DNA from: Nocardia donostiensis
GTDB lineage: Bacteria; Actinomycetota; Actinomycetes; Mycobacteriales; Mycobacteriaceae
Assembly: GCF_002081715.1 (NCBI RefSeq)
Contig: NZ_MUKP01000030.1
Location: forward strand, 1-64,000
Direction of reading: 5' to 3'
DNA: 64,000 nt
Shown here piece by piece: positions 1 through 8,138 of the stretch (within the stretch, counting starts at the first letter, position 1; the number at the start of each line of letters is the position of its first letter). A program made the translations under genes and the position numbers. The notes beneath the pieces were generated by a model, which did no database searches, was not told the DNA's origin, and saw nothing but the letters and a program-made list of their open reading frames with translations.

Positions 1-2
1 AT

Positions 3-599
3 GCACCCATAGCGGCTCTGGAACGGTCCATCCGGGTAGCCGATGGCGTGATCGCGGTCATGAACGCTGCCGTGCAGAGCGCCCCGCGGCTCGAGACGAT
101 ACTGCGAGTTGCCGATGACCATCAGGTCGCACGGCTGTGTCTGGTGACCGGACTCGATCATCCCGCCGCCGACTTCGACCGCTGTGTCCGTACGATCGCA
201 GACATGCACGGGGCGGTGCCGTTGGCGCTGCAGATTCCGCACGGCATCGGCACCGAATTCGAAGGTGTCGTCGATCTGGTCCCGATGTGGGCGCTCGAAC
301 CGATAGCCGTCGAATTTTACGGGAGCCATTGGCAAGTCGCCGAGGAGTGGTACCGCAACCTCGTCGATACGGTGATGGAACAGGACACCACAGATCCGAA
401 CGACATCCGCAGTCTGCGAGAGATCCCACCCGAACAGTTACATGATCGCGTCCGCTGCCTCACACATATCGGCGACGCTGCGCCCGTCCTGTGCGATGCG
501 ACCCCATGGAGTCACATCGCCCCGCTCCTGGACGCCATCGTCCGGTATCTGCCGTCTCCCATGCATGTCTGTCAACCAGAACACGCCCTCGACTATTGA
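3..599 (+). pseudogene. Degenerate EF-G-like G-domain fragment (5' end outside window)
   Basis: The frame is open from the window edge and reads ALERSIRVADGVIAVMNAAV and onward, matching the part of the elongation factor G GTPase domain after the G3 motif. It continues through a GVVDLVPM stretch to LLDAIVRYLPSP, where the EF-G G domain normally ends, and then stops. Intact EF-G has about 700 residues with four more domains; none is present. The G4 guanine-specificity motif, NKxD in EF-G (usually FVNKLD), reads LVTGLD here, so specific GTP binding is probably lost. I read it as a decayed EF-G paralogue. It could be a shortened protein with another use, because the frame has no internal stop. 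If translated from inside the window, ATG at 48 is the first start. Confidence 0.6.
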
Positions 600-867
600 C
601 AGACGCCGTCATGGACGGATGACACGAGCAGCGCTCACCCTAGGCATTGCGGTGTGCGCAGCGCCAGGATCACCCGCAGCATCCCCTCACCCAAACAGAG
701 CACCGTCGGATCACCGGTCGCACAGCCCGGTGCGCACCCGTCAAGCGAAACCCCGCCACACTGATCCGAACACTCGCCCCTTCCGCTGGCTCGACGGGGA
801 TGGTTGGCGGCCATCCAGCGTGAGTAAAGAACTGTCGTCTGCCGCTTTCTTCGATCTTGGGGGATAA

Positions 868-1005
868 GTGTCCGAAGCTGCTCGTCCACTGGAAAACGCA
901 ATCGCCGCACCCACGTTCGTGTTCATACACGGTCTGTCCAGCAACAGCTTCTACTGGACGCCCGTAGTCCGCGAACTGGCCGCCATCCTCGGCCGCCTCA
1001 CCTGA
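868..1005 (+). pseudogene. Alpha/beta-hydrolase N-terminal remnant
   Basis: A 45-codon frame from GTG at 868, with a GGGGG run just upstream, contains FVFIHGLSSNSFYW, the oxyanion-loop HG motif that opens alpha/beta hydrolases, then a helix-like PVVRELAAIL and a stop. A full member has 250-300 residues and carries a GxSxG nucleophile; neither is present. The remnant lies in a gene-poor stretch after the EF-G fragment, so 1-1.0 kb looks like decaying DNA. Nothing else was recognised between 600 and 1074. Confidence 0.4.
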
Positions 1006-1074
1006 CCTCGCCCTCACCCACTCTCACCGGCCTACCCCACCGGCCGGGCAGACACCGCTTCGCTCACCGTCAGC

Positions 1075-1605
1075 TCACTGTGCGGCGTGCCGTGCCGCGA
1101 CCCGGGCCCATACCGTCGGGTCAGCGCGCGGACCGCCCGGGGATGACGCGCCGTAGCGCTCGATCTCGGCCGCGAGATCCAGCGGCGCGGTCAGCGACGC
1201 GCCCGGTCGCAGCGCCTCTTCGACGTGCTCGTCGGGCACCAGCCAGCACACTTCGAACTCGATCCCGTCCGGGTCGCGGCCGTACAACGCCTTGGTCGAG
1301 CCGTGGTCGCCCGCACCGGTCAGTGCCCCCGCATCGGACAGGCGCTTCCACACTGCGGAAAGCTCGGCCAGCGTCTCGACCTCCCACGCCACGTGATACA
1401 GCCCGATCGACCCGGGAGCCGGAATCGCGGCTCCGCGGGACTCGAACAATCCCAGATCGTGGTCGTTGGCCGATCCCGCATGCCGCAGGAACGCACCCCC
1501 GGGGAATGCGCCGGGAAGGCGCTGGAACCCGAGCACCTTTTCGTAGAAGGCAAGACTGCGCGACAGGTCCGACACGTACAGGACGACGTGGTTGATTCCC
1601 CGCAT
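1075..1605 (-). CDS. VOC superfamily (glyoxalase/extradiol dioxygenase-like) protein
   Basis: This 176-residue protein begins MRGINHVVLYVSDLSRSLAF, the first beta-alpha-beta module of the vicinal oxygen chelate fold, with the second module around residues 66-125. Putative metal ligands are His6, His71 and a Glu in the GIEFEV strand. LYHVAWEV and the RDPDGIEFEV ending are like catechol-2,3-dioxygenase and glyoxalase relatives. The ATG at 1605 was chosen because the VOC fold starts exactly there and GAGGAGG lies upstream, although about 12 bases away; the frame stays open for some 150 codons further upstream but that part shows no domain. It stands alone, so no substrate can be assigned. Confidence 0.75.
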   Translation of the reverse strand: MRGINHVVLYVSDLSRSLAFYEKVLGFQRLPGAFPGGAFLRHAGSANDHDLGLFESRGAAIPAPGSIGLYHVAWEVETLAELSAVWKRLSDAGALTGAGDHGSTKALYGRDPDGIEFEVCWLVPDEHVEEALRPGASLTAPLDLAAEIERYGASSPGGPRADPTVWARVAARHAAQ

Positions 1606-1873
1606 GCTCCGGGTAGCCTCCTCGACCGATGGTTTCGTCCACTCAGCCGCGGCGGTGAGTGGAATCCGTTGCTCTCCATCATCCTCGGCCGCGCGATCGA
1701 TGTCCCCATGCTTCCCGGAGAGCGGAACGAGTGCCACTGTTTCCGGCCCGGCGTCGCATCGGGTACCACCGATCACCACCGGCACCGAACACCGCTCGCT
1801 CGAGTACATGCTCGACCGCAAGGGTGCGGCCCTACGGATAGCGAAATGACTGGCGCTTGTGCCGAAAGCGCGA

Positions 1874-2013
1874 GCACGGCCCGCCCCGGGGCACACCTGA
1901 TGGGTAGCCGATGGTGCGCTCCCGCTGACCAGGAAGACCAGGGATGGTGGCGTACCGGATGTATCTACGGCGTGAGTGGCATCACTGCCGTGACCATGGT
2001 CGGACGCGTCGCG
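1874..2013. repeat. Dispersed intergenic repeat, copy 1
   Basis: From GTAGCCGATGGTGC at 1904 to CGCGTCGCG at 2013 this stretch aligns at roughly 90% identity with 14972-15082 in the same orientation. Both copies are preceded by GCACGGCCCGCC with a 12-base length difference between. Differences are mostly single transitions plus 1-base indels. No long ORF is shared and no known insertion-sequence end was recognised. Both copies are intergenic. It fills part of the 1606-2143 gap, which otherwise holds only the hairpin at 2088. Confidence 0.7.
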
Positions 2014-2087
2014 GGCGGGAGCGGCTGAGTCCCTCCCCCTGCAATAGCGGCACCACTGCATCGGCTACCTCTTCGGCCCAGCGTGTA

Positions 2088-2105
2088 ACCCGAAGCCTGT
2101 CGGGT
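2088..2105. promoter_or_regulatory. Inverted repeat upstream of the Rieske gene
   Basis: ACCCGA and TCGGGT are perfect 6-base arms around a 6-base spacer, 38 bases before the start of the Rieske protein gene. It may be an operator or a 5'-leader hairpin; the arms are too short to decide. Confidence 0.3.
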
Positions 2106-2143
2106 AACGCGCACCTAGTCCGTATCGACGAAAGGGGTATGCC

Positions 2144-3031
2144 GTGCCCGTCTCCACCCCATTGCGACCGTTGACCAACACGCTCGAGCAAGCCAGGAAA
2201 CTGGATGCGCCAGCACAGACTGTCGCCAAGACGGTACGCCAACTCCTCTCGAACCACACCCTGAAAGACACCATCAGTGGCACATCGGTGGGCCACCCCG
2301 TGCATCCACCCCTGACGGACCTGGTGATCGGCCCCCTACTGGCGACATCGCTGCTCGATGTTCTCGCCACACGCACCGGGGACCGTGCGGCACAACTGCT
2401 GATAACCGTCGGCATCGCCGCAGGCACCCCCACCGCGCTTACCGGGATCAGTGACTGGGCCGATACCGAACTGTCCGACGAGAAAGTACGCCGACTCGGG
2501 CTGGTCCACGCTGTGGCGAACGCCTCCGCACTGCTGATCTACGCTGCGTCGCTCACCGCCCGCCGACGCGGCAAGCGAACCCGCGGAAAACTGCTTGCAC
2601 TGACCGGAGCCACGCTGCTGGGCGGCAGCGGTTACCTCGGCGGCCACATGTCGTACGTGCGCGGCGTGGGCGTGAACCAGACCGCATTCGACCCCGGGCC
2701 CGAGGAGTGGACGCCGGTGGTTGACGCCACTGAACTGCGTGACCGGCAACCGTACCCGGGCGAAGCCGCGGACACCCCGGTCCTGCTGGTGCGCGACGGC
2801 AGCGACATCTACGCCATCCACAACCGTTGCGGACACCGTGGCTGTCTACTCAGCAATGGTGAACTACAGGGACACGTCGTCACATGCGCGTGTCATGGCT
2901 CGCAATTCGATATCCGCGACGGCACCCTCCTGCGAGGACCCGCCACAACAAGCCAGCCCGCATTCGACACCCGCGAGAGCGACAGACGCGTCGAGATCCG
3001 TCGATCCCCACAGGCTGGCGCAACCCGGTGA
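2144..3031 (+). CDS. DUF2231 membrane domain fused to a Rieske [2Fe-2S] domain
   Basis: A 295-residue protein in two parts. Residues about 50-190 form a DUF2231 region (VGHPVHPPLTDLVIGPLLA, TGISDWADTE) with about four membrane segments. Residues about 195-285 form a Rieske domain with CGH near residue 228 and CACH near 247, the Cys-X-His and Cys-X2-His ligands of a [2Fe-2S] cluster, followed by GSQFDIRDG. The cluster domain probably lies at the membrane face and takes part in electron transfer; partners are unknown. The start is GTG at 2144 with AAAGGGG 7 bases upstream; the ATG at 2139 is out of frame. It is monocistronic. Confidence 0.85.
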   Translation: MPVSTPLRPLTNTLEQARKLDAPAQTVAKTVRQLLSNHTLKDTISGTSVGHPVHPPLTDLVIGPLLATSLLDVLATRTGDRAAQLLITVGIAAGTPTALTGISDWADTELSDEKVRRLGLVHAVANASALLIYAASLTARRRGKRTRGKLLALTGATLLGGSGYLGGHMSYVRGVGVNQTAFDPGPEEWTPVVDATELRDRQPYPGEAADTPVLLVRDGSDIYAIHNRCGHRGCLLSNGELQGHVVTCACHGSQFDIRDGTLLRGPATTSQPAFDTRESDRRVEIRRSPQAGATR

Positions 3032-3317
3032 CGCCGACAGATATCCCCACTCTCGGCATGGGGCTGACTCGAATACCGCTGCGGACGAGTGGGCGCGTGG
3101 CATCTTCGCCGATCCGCCCGCCCAGGGCTCAACCGAGCAGGACTGACACAGCAGCGTCCGATACAGCGACCCAACCTGCTGGCCTGCAGTGGCCGATCAA
3201 GGCGGCCGGTCTCTGTTCGCGAACGAGCTGTGCCACAGCTACCCGATAACCCTTCACTGTCTGCTGGTGGAACAGGTGCGCACAGCGGTCGTCAGGTAGT
3301 TCTCCGGCCTGCTGTGA

Positions 3318-4127
3318 TCACAAGGAGGTGAAGTCCGGCTTCCGACGCTGGGCAAAAGCATCGAGAGCCTCCGCGTGCGCTGGACCGCGCATCGTGAGGA
3401 CCTCGTATGCCAGCGAGGCGTCGAGAATCGAATGCGCGAGTTGCTTCAGGCCGATATTCACCGACACTTTGGTCCACCGGATGGCTTCCTGCGCTCCCGA
3501 AGCAAGGCGCCGCGCCATCTCGGCTACTACCGTATCCAACTCTTGTGCAGGCACTGCGTAATTGATGAGCCCTATATCGGCGGCACGAGTAGCCGAGAGC
3601 TGGTCTCCGGTGAACAGAAACTCCTTGGCTCGTGCATATCCGACGAGTTGCGGCCAGATGATTGCACCTCCATCACCGGCCACGACGCCCGCCGAGACAT
3701 GCGGATCCCCGATTCGGGCATCGTCTGCCATGTAGATCATGTCGCAGAACAGGGCCAAGGTCGCGCCGAGACCGATGGCATGTCCATTGACCTTGGCGAT
3801 GATCGGCTTCTCGAGGTCGAGAAGGGAGGTAATGATCCGTTTGGCGTCTTGTACGCCGAGGTAGTAGCCGCTACGGCCCTTCTCCTGGGCATCCTCGGCA
3901 AACGCTTGCACATCACCACCGGCACAGAAGGCACGCCCTGCCCCGGTCAGGATCACGACAGAGGTCTCGTCGTCCACTGCAACATCAGCGAAGATTCGGC
4001 TCAGTTCCTCGTGCAGGTCGTGGTTGACAGCATTGAGTCGATCCGGGCGGTTCAATGTCAGTGTCAGCACAGAACCGTCGCGGGTGGCGAGGATATTGTT
4101 GTACGTGCTGTAGTCGATGACGGCCAT
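3318..4127 (-). CDS. Enoyl-CoA hydratase/isomerase family (crotonase) protein
   Basis: A 269-residue crotonase with LTLNRPDRLNAVNHDLHEEL, the oxyanion-hole loop GAGRAFCAGGDV and the second Gly-rich helix GHAIGLGATLALFCDM. Compared with rat mitochondrial hydratase, the Glu144 position appears to be His (DPHVSAG) while the Glu164 position is kept (AKEFLFTGD), so hydratase activity is not certain. The ATG at 4127 has GGAAGG upstream; a longer frame to 4196 lacks a ribosome site. It lies just downstream of the thiolase on the same strand (112-base gap) and is likely cotranscribed, giving the hydration and thiolysis ends of a beta-oxidation-type route. Confidence 0.88.
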   Translation of the reverse strand: MAVIDYSTYNNILATRDGSVLTLTLNRPDRLNAVNHDLHEELSRIFADVAVDDETSVVILTGAGRAFCAGGDVQAFAEDAQEKGRSGYYLGVQDAKRIITSLLDLEKPIIAKVNGHAIGLGATLALFCDMIYMADDARIGDPHVSAGVVAGDGGAIIWPQLVGYARAKEFLFTGDQLSATRAADIGLINYAVPAQELDTVVAEMARRLASGAQEAIRWTKVSVNIGLKQLAHSILDASLAYEVLTMRGPAHAEALDAFAQRRKPDFTSL

Positions 4128-4239
4128 GGTCTTTCCTTCCGTAGAGAGCTGAGGGCATCGAAATCGACGCCGACCCGATCGGGGTGTGTTGTTCACCCGC
4201 CACCAGGCACGGTGTCGGCGATCTTTCCGACTTCGGGGG

Positions 4240-5427
4240 TCAACGGCTGAGGATCGTCACCGTCGCTACGGCGGCGTCCGGCCCCATATAGCCCCCCGCG
4301 TTCTCGGCGAGCGCGACCCGCGGCTCACCGACCTGCCGAGCCCCGGCGCGGCCACGCAACTGGTCCACCAGCTCGACGACTTGGCCGAGACCGGTGGCCC
4401 CGAGCGGATGTCCCTTACTCTGCAAACCTCCACTCGGGTTGACCGGCAGCTCGCCGCCGATTCGCGTTGCTCCCGCACGCAGCTTCGTCAATGCCTCGCC
4501 GGGGCCGCACAGACCGAGTTCCTCGAGCACAATCAGCTCCGCCGGTGCCGCGGCATCGTGGCATTCGACGACATCGACATCCTCGGGCCCGATCCCAGCC
4601 TGTTCGAACGCGCGCGCCGCGGCCGTCGGCACCAACTCACCGAGCACTCCCCTACGTCCACCTGTGACCACCGTGCCGCGCAGGTATACACCGTCGGCCT
4701 CCCAACGGCGGGCCAACTCCGGGGCAGCGACGAGTACGGCGGCGGCGCCGTCGCTCATCGGCGCGCACATCGGGACTGTGAGCGGACCACTGACGCAGCG
4801 GGCCGACAGTACCTCGTCGATCGTGAGCGGCTTGCCGTATTGAGCCTTCGGATTGCGTGAGCCGTGCTCACTGTTCTTGACCGTGATCCGGGCGAAATCC
4901 TCCTGCGTCGCCCCGGTCCGTTCCATATAGCGTTTCGCCGCACCTGCGTAGAAGTCCATGAACACTGAACCGGTGCCGCTGGAACCGAGTTCGGCGAGCA
5001 CTTCCGGAAGATGTTCCTGGTCGAGAACAGACGTCAACGCCGACAGAGCGCGCGCCTTGTCTTCGATGTGCAGTTTCTCCACTCCGACCGCCAGCGCGGC
5101 ATCTACTTGCCCGGAAGCAACAGACAACCATGCCTGGTGCAGCGCAGTCGAACCAGAAGCGCAGGCGTTCTCCACGTTGACCAGCGGAATTCCGGCCACC
5201 CCTGTGCGCGCCAACGCATTCTGCCCCCGCGCCGACTCCTGCCCCTGAAGCAGGCCGGACAGCACGTTGGCGTAGTAGATCATCCCCAATTCGGCCGGTA
5301 CCTCACTACCGAGGCCGGCATCTGCCAGAGCCGACTCGACGGCCTCGGCGGCCAGACCGGACACGGTTCTGGCAGGTTGCTTACCAAAGGCGGTCATACC
5401 GCACCCGACCACGACGACGTCCCGCAC
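4240..5427 (-). CDS. SCP2-type thiolase (acetyl-CoA acetyltransferase family)
   Basis: A 395-residue thiolase. The nucleophilic Cys lies in VENACASGS near residue 88 and the catalytic His in GLQSKGHPLGATG near 345. The C-terminal loop is ENAGG in place of the CxG of biosynthetic thiolases, as in SCP2/lipid-transfer-type thiolases. It would cleave a 3-ketoacyl-CoA, or a sterol-like side-chain CoA ester. Many of these thiolases work with a DUF35 partner; none is adjacent. The GTG at 5427 follows GAAGGGA. It is divergent from the TetR gene at 5580 and shares a 150-base control region with it. Confidence 0.88.
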   Translation of the reverse strand: MRDVVVVGCGMTAFGKQPARTVSGLAAEAVESALADAGLGSEVPAELGMIYYANVLSGLLQGQESARGQNALARTGVAGIPLVNVENACASGSTALHQAWLSVASGQVDAALAVGVEKLHIEDKARALSALTSVLDQEHLPEVLAELGSSGTGSVFMDFYAGAAKRYMERTGATQEDFARITVKNSEHGSRNPKAQYGKPLTIDEVLSARCVSGPLTVPMCAPMSDGAAAVLVAAPELARRWEADGVYLRGTVVTGGRRGVLGELVPTAAARAFEQAGIGPEDVDVVECHDAAAPAELIVLEELGLCGPGEALTKLRAGATRIGGELPVNPSGGLQSKGHPLGATGLGQVVELVDQLRGRAGARQVGEPRVALAENAGGYMGPDAAVATVTILSR

Positions 5428-5468
5428 GGCGCTTCCCTTCGTTCGATGTCACGATCACTTCAATTCTA

Positions 5469-5492
5469 ACTTACCAGGCAATATATTTTGCC
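5469..5492. promoter_or_regulatory. Putative TetR operator between thiolase and TetR genes
   Basis: The divergent promoter region contains ACTTACCAG at 5469-5477, running into an inverted repeat GGCAA-N6-TTGCC (5477-5492). ACTTACCAG, preceded by TCTAA, recurs on the opposite strand at 12905-12913 upstream of the six-gene catabolic run. A shared element between these two promoters fits control of both by the TetR protein at 5580. Confidence 0.4.
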
Positions 5493-5579
5493 TCCACCGA
5501 TGCGGTGTTACCAGAAGCACAGCATGTTGCGCAGTGAGCCGCCAATAGTGAGATAAGCTGGCATAATAAGGAGGTTGAA

Positions 5580-6173
5580 ATGGCAAGGAAGCGCGCGACG
5601 AGCGTGCAACAACTGGTCGATGCAGCGGCGCGGGTATTCGAACGTAAAGGTTTTGTCGAAGCCACGATCAGTGATATCGCCGCTGAGGCCGGTGTCAGCA
5701 AACCCACCGTCTACCAGTACGTCACCTCCAAGCGGTGGCTGCTCGAGACCATCGTCGAGCAGGTGATCTATCCGCTGCGGCACAATATCGACGAGATCGT
5801 CACCAGCGACCTTTCGGCGCAGGAGAAATTGATGCGCTACGTGCAGGTGCAGGTGCACTCCGCTATTCGGTATCGCACGTACTACGCCGTACTCATCGCA
5901 GACCAGCACCAGCTCTCGCCGCAGGCGCTGCGTAACTACAACTCATGGGCCCGCGAAGTGAACCAGACGGCGGCCGACCTGTTCGAGTTGTGCGCCGAGG
6001 AGGGGGTTGTGCGCGCGGACGTCGACGTGATGACGATGGTCAACTTGATCAACGGAATGATGCTATCGATTTCGCGCTGGTACGACGACAGCGGGCGGTT
6101 GAGTCCCGAAGAGCTGATAGATCAAACGATACGGCTGCTCTCCGGGTACATCCTTGTCGTTCCAGCTGATTGA
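5580..6173 (+). CDS. TetR family transcriptional regulator
   Basis: A 197-residue protein with an N-terminal TetR helix-turn-helix at about residues 27-52 (ATISDIAAEAGVSKPTVYQY) and an all-helical ligand-binding C-terminal half of ordinary length. AAGGAGG sits 6 bases before the ATG. Its position, divergent from the SCP2-type thiolase gene and flanked by acyl-CoA catabolic genes on both sides, suggests it senses an acyl-CoA intermediate and represses the block; the ligand is inference. It converges on the SDR gene at 6431 with a strong inverted repeat between. Confidence 0.88.
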   Translation: MARKRATSVQQLVDAAARVFERKGFVEATISDIAAEAGVSKPTVYQYVTSKRWLLETIVEQVIYPLRHNIDEIVTSDLSAQEKLMRYVQVQVHSAIRYRTYYAVLIADQHQLSPQALRNYNSWAREVNQTAADLFELCAEEGVVRADVDVMTMVNLINGMMLSISRWYDDSGRLSPEELIDQTIRLLSGYILVVPAD

Positions 6174-6366
6174 GCCGCCTCGTCCGTCTCGCATTTCCGC
6201 TGATGTGCGAATGAGCACCGAGACAAGGGATAGCGGAGCGACAGCGGGACAGAGCGCTAACACTCGGAGGTCGATGTCCCGCCCGCGGCGCCGGTTCGCT
6301 CCGGCAGTCGGGCGTCCCGACCACCACGATCGACGCTCGAGAGCGATCCTGGCGATACCGAGAACG

Positions 6367-6404
6367 CTCGGGCAGACCGCGTCGTCATCCGCGGTCCGCC
6401 CGAG
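6367..6404. terminator. Bidirectional terminator-like inverted repeat
   Basis: CTCGGGCAGACCGCG (6367-6381) pairs with CGCGGTCCGCCCGAG (6390-6404), 15-base arms with one mismatch around an 8-base loop. It sits between convergent genes (TetR ending 6173, SDR ending 6431). There is no T-run, which is common for actinobacterial hairpin terminators. Confidence 0.55.
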
Positions 6405-6430
6405 GCACTGGCGATCCGGCCTGCTATCTA

Positions 6431-7192
6431 CTAATGAGCACCGAGTCGAGTCGCTGCGTCGAGGCGGATACATTCACCGTTGAGGTAGCGGTTCTCGACA
6501 ATGCTGCGTACGAGATGGGCGAACTCGCTGGGCTGACCCAACCGACGAGGCTCGGTGATCATCCGAACCAGACCGTCGTGGACCCGGTCGGGCAACCCTT
6601 CCGACATCGGAGTCTCGAACAATCCGGGAGCGATGGCGTTCACACGGATCCCACTACCGGCTAGATCGCGAGCCACCGGCAGGGTGAAACCGATAACCCC
6701 GGCTTTGCTCGCGGCATACGCCGCTTGCCCGGTCTGCCCTTCATATGCGGCACCGGACGAGGTGTTCACCACCACGCCCCGCTCACCATTGTCGAGCTCG
6801 TTGTTCAACATGGCCGCAACGGCCATCCGCATCACGTTGAACGTGCCGCACAAGTTGACCCGGATGACCCGGTCGAAGTCCTCCAGGGAAGCGGGCCCGT
6901 TGCGCGAAACGATCTTCGCGGCAGCCAAGACACCCGCCGTGTTGACATTCAGGTGTAGCGCGCCCAGCTCTCGGACCACCTGACCGACAGCGTCTTCGAT
7001 GGCGGCTGCATCGGTGACGTCCGCGGCGAGGGCGAGCCCACCGCCGAGTTCCTGGACGACTTCCTCAGCTTTGGCCTTGTCCTGGTCCAGGACCGCGACC
7101 ACGGCGCCGTGACGAGTCAAGTCCGCGCAGACCGCGCGCCCCAGACCCGAGGCACCACCGGCTACGAGCGCCACTTTGTTCTTCAGATCCAT
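6431..7192 (-). CDS. SDR family dehydrogenase, 3-hydroxyacyl-CoA dehydrogenase type II-like
   Basis: A 253-residue classical short-chain dehydrogenase: cofactor motif GGASGLG (12-18), NTAG (84-87) in place of the usual NNAG, and catalytic Tyr159/Lys163 in AAYAASK. The pattern GQTGQAAYAASKAGV, with IAPGLFETPM after it, is typical of the HSD10/3-hydroxy-2-methylbutyryl-CoA dehydrogenase branch, which fits an acyl-CoA route. It is the last gene of the minus-strand run, 24 bases after the crotonase stop. Confidence 0.85.
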   Translation of the reverse strand: MDLKNKVALVAGGASGLGRAVCADLTRHGAVVAVLDQDKAKAEEVVQELGGGLALAADVTDAAAIEDAVGQVVRELGALHLNVNTAGVLAAAKIVSRNGPASLEDFDRVIRVNLCGTFNVMRMAVAAMLNNELDNGERGVVVNTSSGAAYEGQTGQAAYAASKAGVIGFTLPVARDLAGSGIRVNAIAPGLFETPMSEGLPDRVHDGLVRMITEPRRLGQPSEFAHLVRSIVENRYLNGECIRLDAATRLGAH

Positions 7193-7216
7193 CGAGCCTC
7201 CTCGCTCGTCGGCAGT

Positions 7217-8032
7217 TCAGCGGTCGCTGAACTGCGGGGTGCGCCGTTCCACGAATGCCCGCAACCCTTCGTCGAAGTCCCCGCCGCTTGCGACATAGCG
7301 TTCGCACTCGGCGATCTCCAGCGCGAGCGCCTGATCCAACGGCTGGTCCATTCCCTCCTCGACCACCCGTTTCATGGCGGCAAGTCCCGCCGCGCTATGG
7401 GTGGCGAGTTGTTCGGCGAGCGCTTGGACCCGCGCGGACAGTGCATCCGCAGGTACGGTCTCGTTGACCACACCGCAGTCACGCATCCGCGCGGCATCCC
7501 AGGGTTCGGCGGTGAACAGCAGATACTTGGCCCGAGTACTGCCGATCTTGCGCGGCAATCGAACCGCGCTGCCCGCGCCGGGGAACATCCCGAAACGAGC
7601 ATGCCCGTCACTGAGCACAGCATCCTCGGCGGCGACCACGAGATCACAGGCGAGTATCAGTTCGAAACCGCCTGCGATCACATTGCCGTGCACCGCGGCG
7701 ATCACCGGCAACGGGTGACGGGAGATCTGGGCACAGACCCCACCTACCGAATGGAGAAACTCGGACAACGCCCGCGCACCGGCGGCACCCGATCCGCGAG
7801 CCATTACTCTCTTCAGATCGGCACCGGCACAAAACGACGGACCGTTCCCGGCGAGGACCACAACGCGGGTGTCCTTGTCCTCCTCCGCCTGTCGCAGTCC
7901 ATCGGCGATACCAACAACCACTTCGGGTGAGAGCGCGTTATGAGCTGCCGGCCGATTGAGTGTGATCCATGCCGCCGGACCACGGCGTTCGTACACAACC
8001 ACCGGCTCGGTACCGGTGTTGAGGTCGGACAC
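7217..8032 (-). CDS. Crotonase-fold protein, catalytic glutamates replaced
   Basis: A 271-residue crotonase with ITLNRPAAHNALSPEVV, oxyanion loop GNGPSFCAGADL and helix GNVIAGGFELILACD. Aligned by eye to the rat hydratase pattern, the Glu144 position reads His (SDGHARFG) and the Glu164 position reads Tyr (AKYLLF). A simple hydratase is therefore doubtful; isomerase, hydrolase or ring-cleavage roles in the same fold remain possible. The GTG at 8032 follows GAGGAG. It lies between an acyl-CoA ligase and an SDR in one run, so its substrate is presumably the CoA ester made by that ligase. Confidence 0.85.
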   Translation of the reverse strand: MSDLNTGTEPVVVYERRGPAAWITLNRPAAHNALSPEVVVGIADGLRQAEEDKDTRVVVLAGNGPSFCAGADLKRVMARGSGAAGARALSEFLHSVGGVCAQISRHPLPVIAAVHGNVIAGGFELILACDLVVAAEDAVLSDGHARFGMFPGAGSAVRLPRKIGSTRAKYLLFTAEPWDAARMRDCGVVNETVPADALSARVQALAEQLATHSAAGLAAMKRVVEEGMDQPLDQALALEIAECERYVASGGDFDEGLRAFVERRTPQFSDR

Positions 8033-8138
8033 TGTGCACTCCTCACTTGTGACGATCCCGGGTCGTCAGAACCCGGAACGTCGAGATGATCAGTCCCGTG
8101 GCGCCGATCGCGGCAACCACGTGTTGGCTACCTGGCAA

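Noticed and set aside
1606-2061. N-terminal extension of the VOC protein by about 150 residues
   Set aside because: The VOC fold and a GAGGAGG site start at 1605; the extension covers the dispersed repeat and shows no domain.
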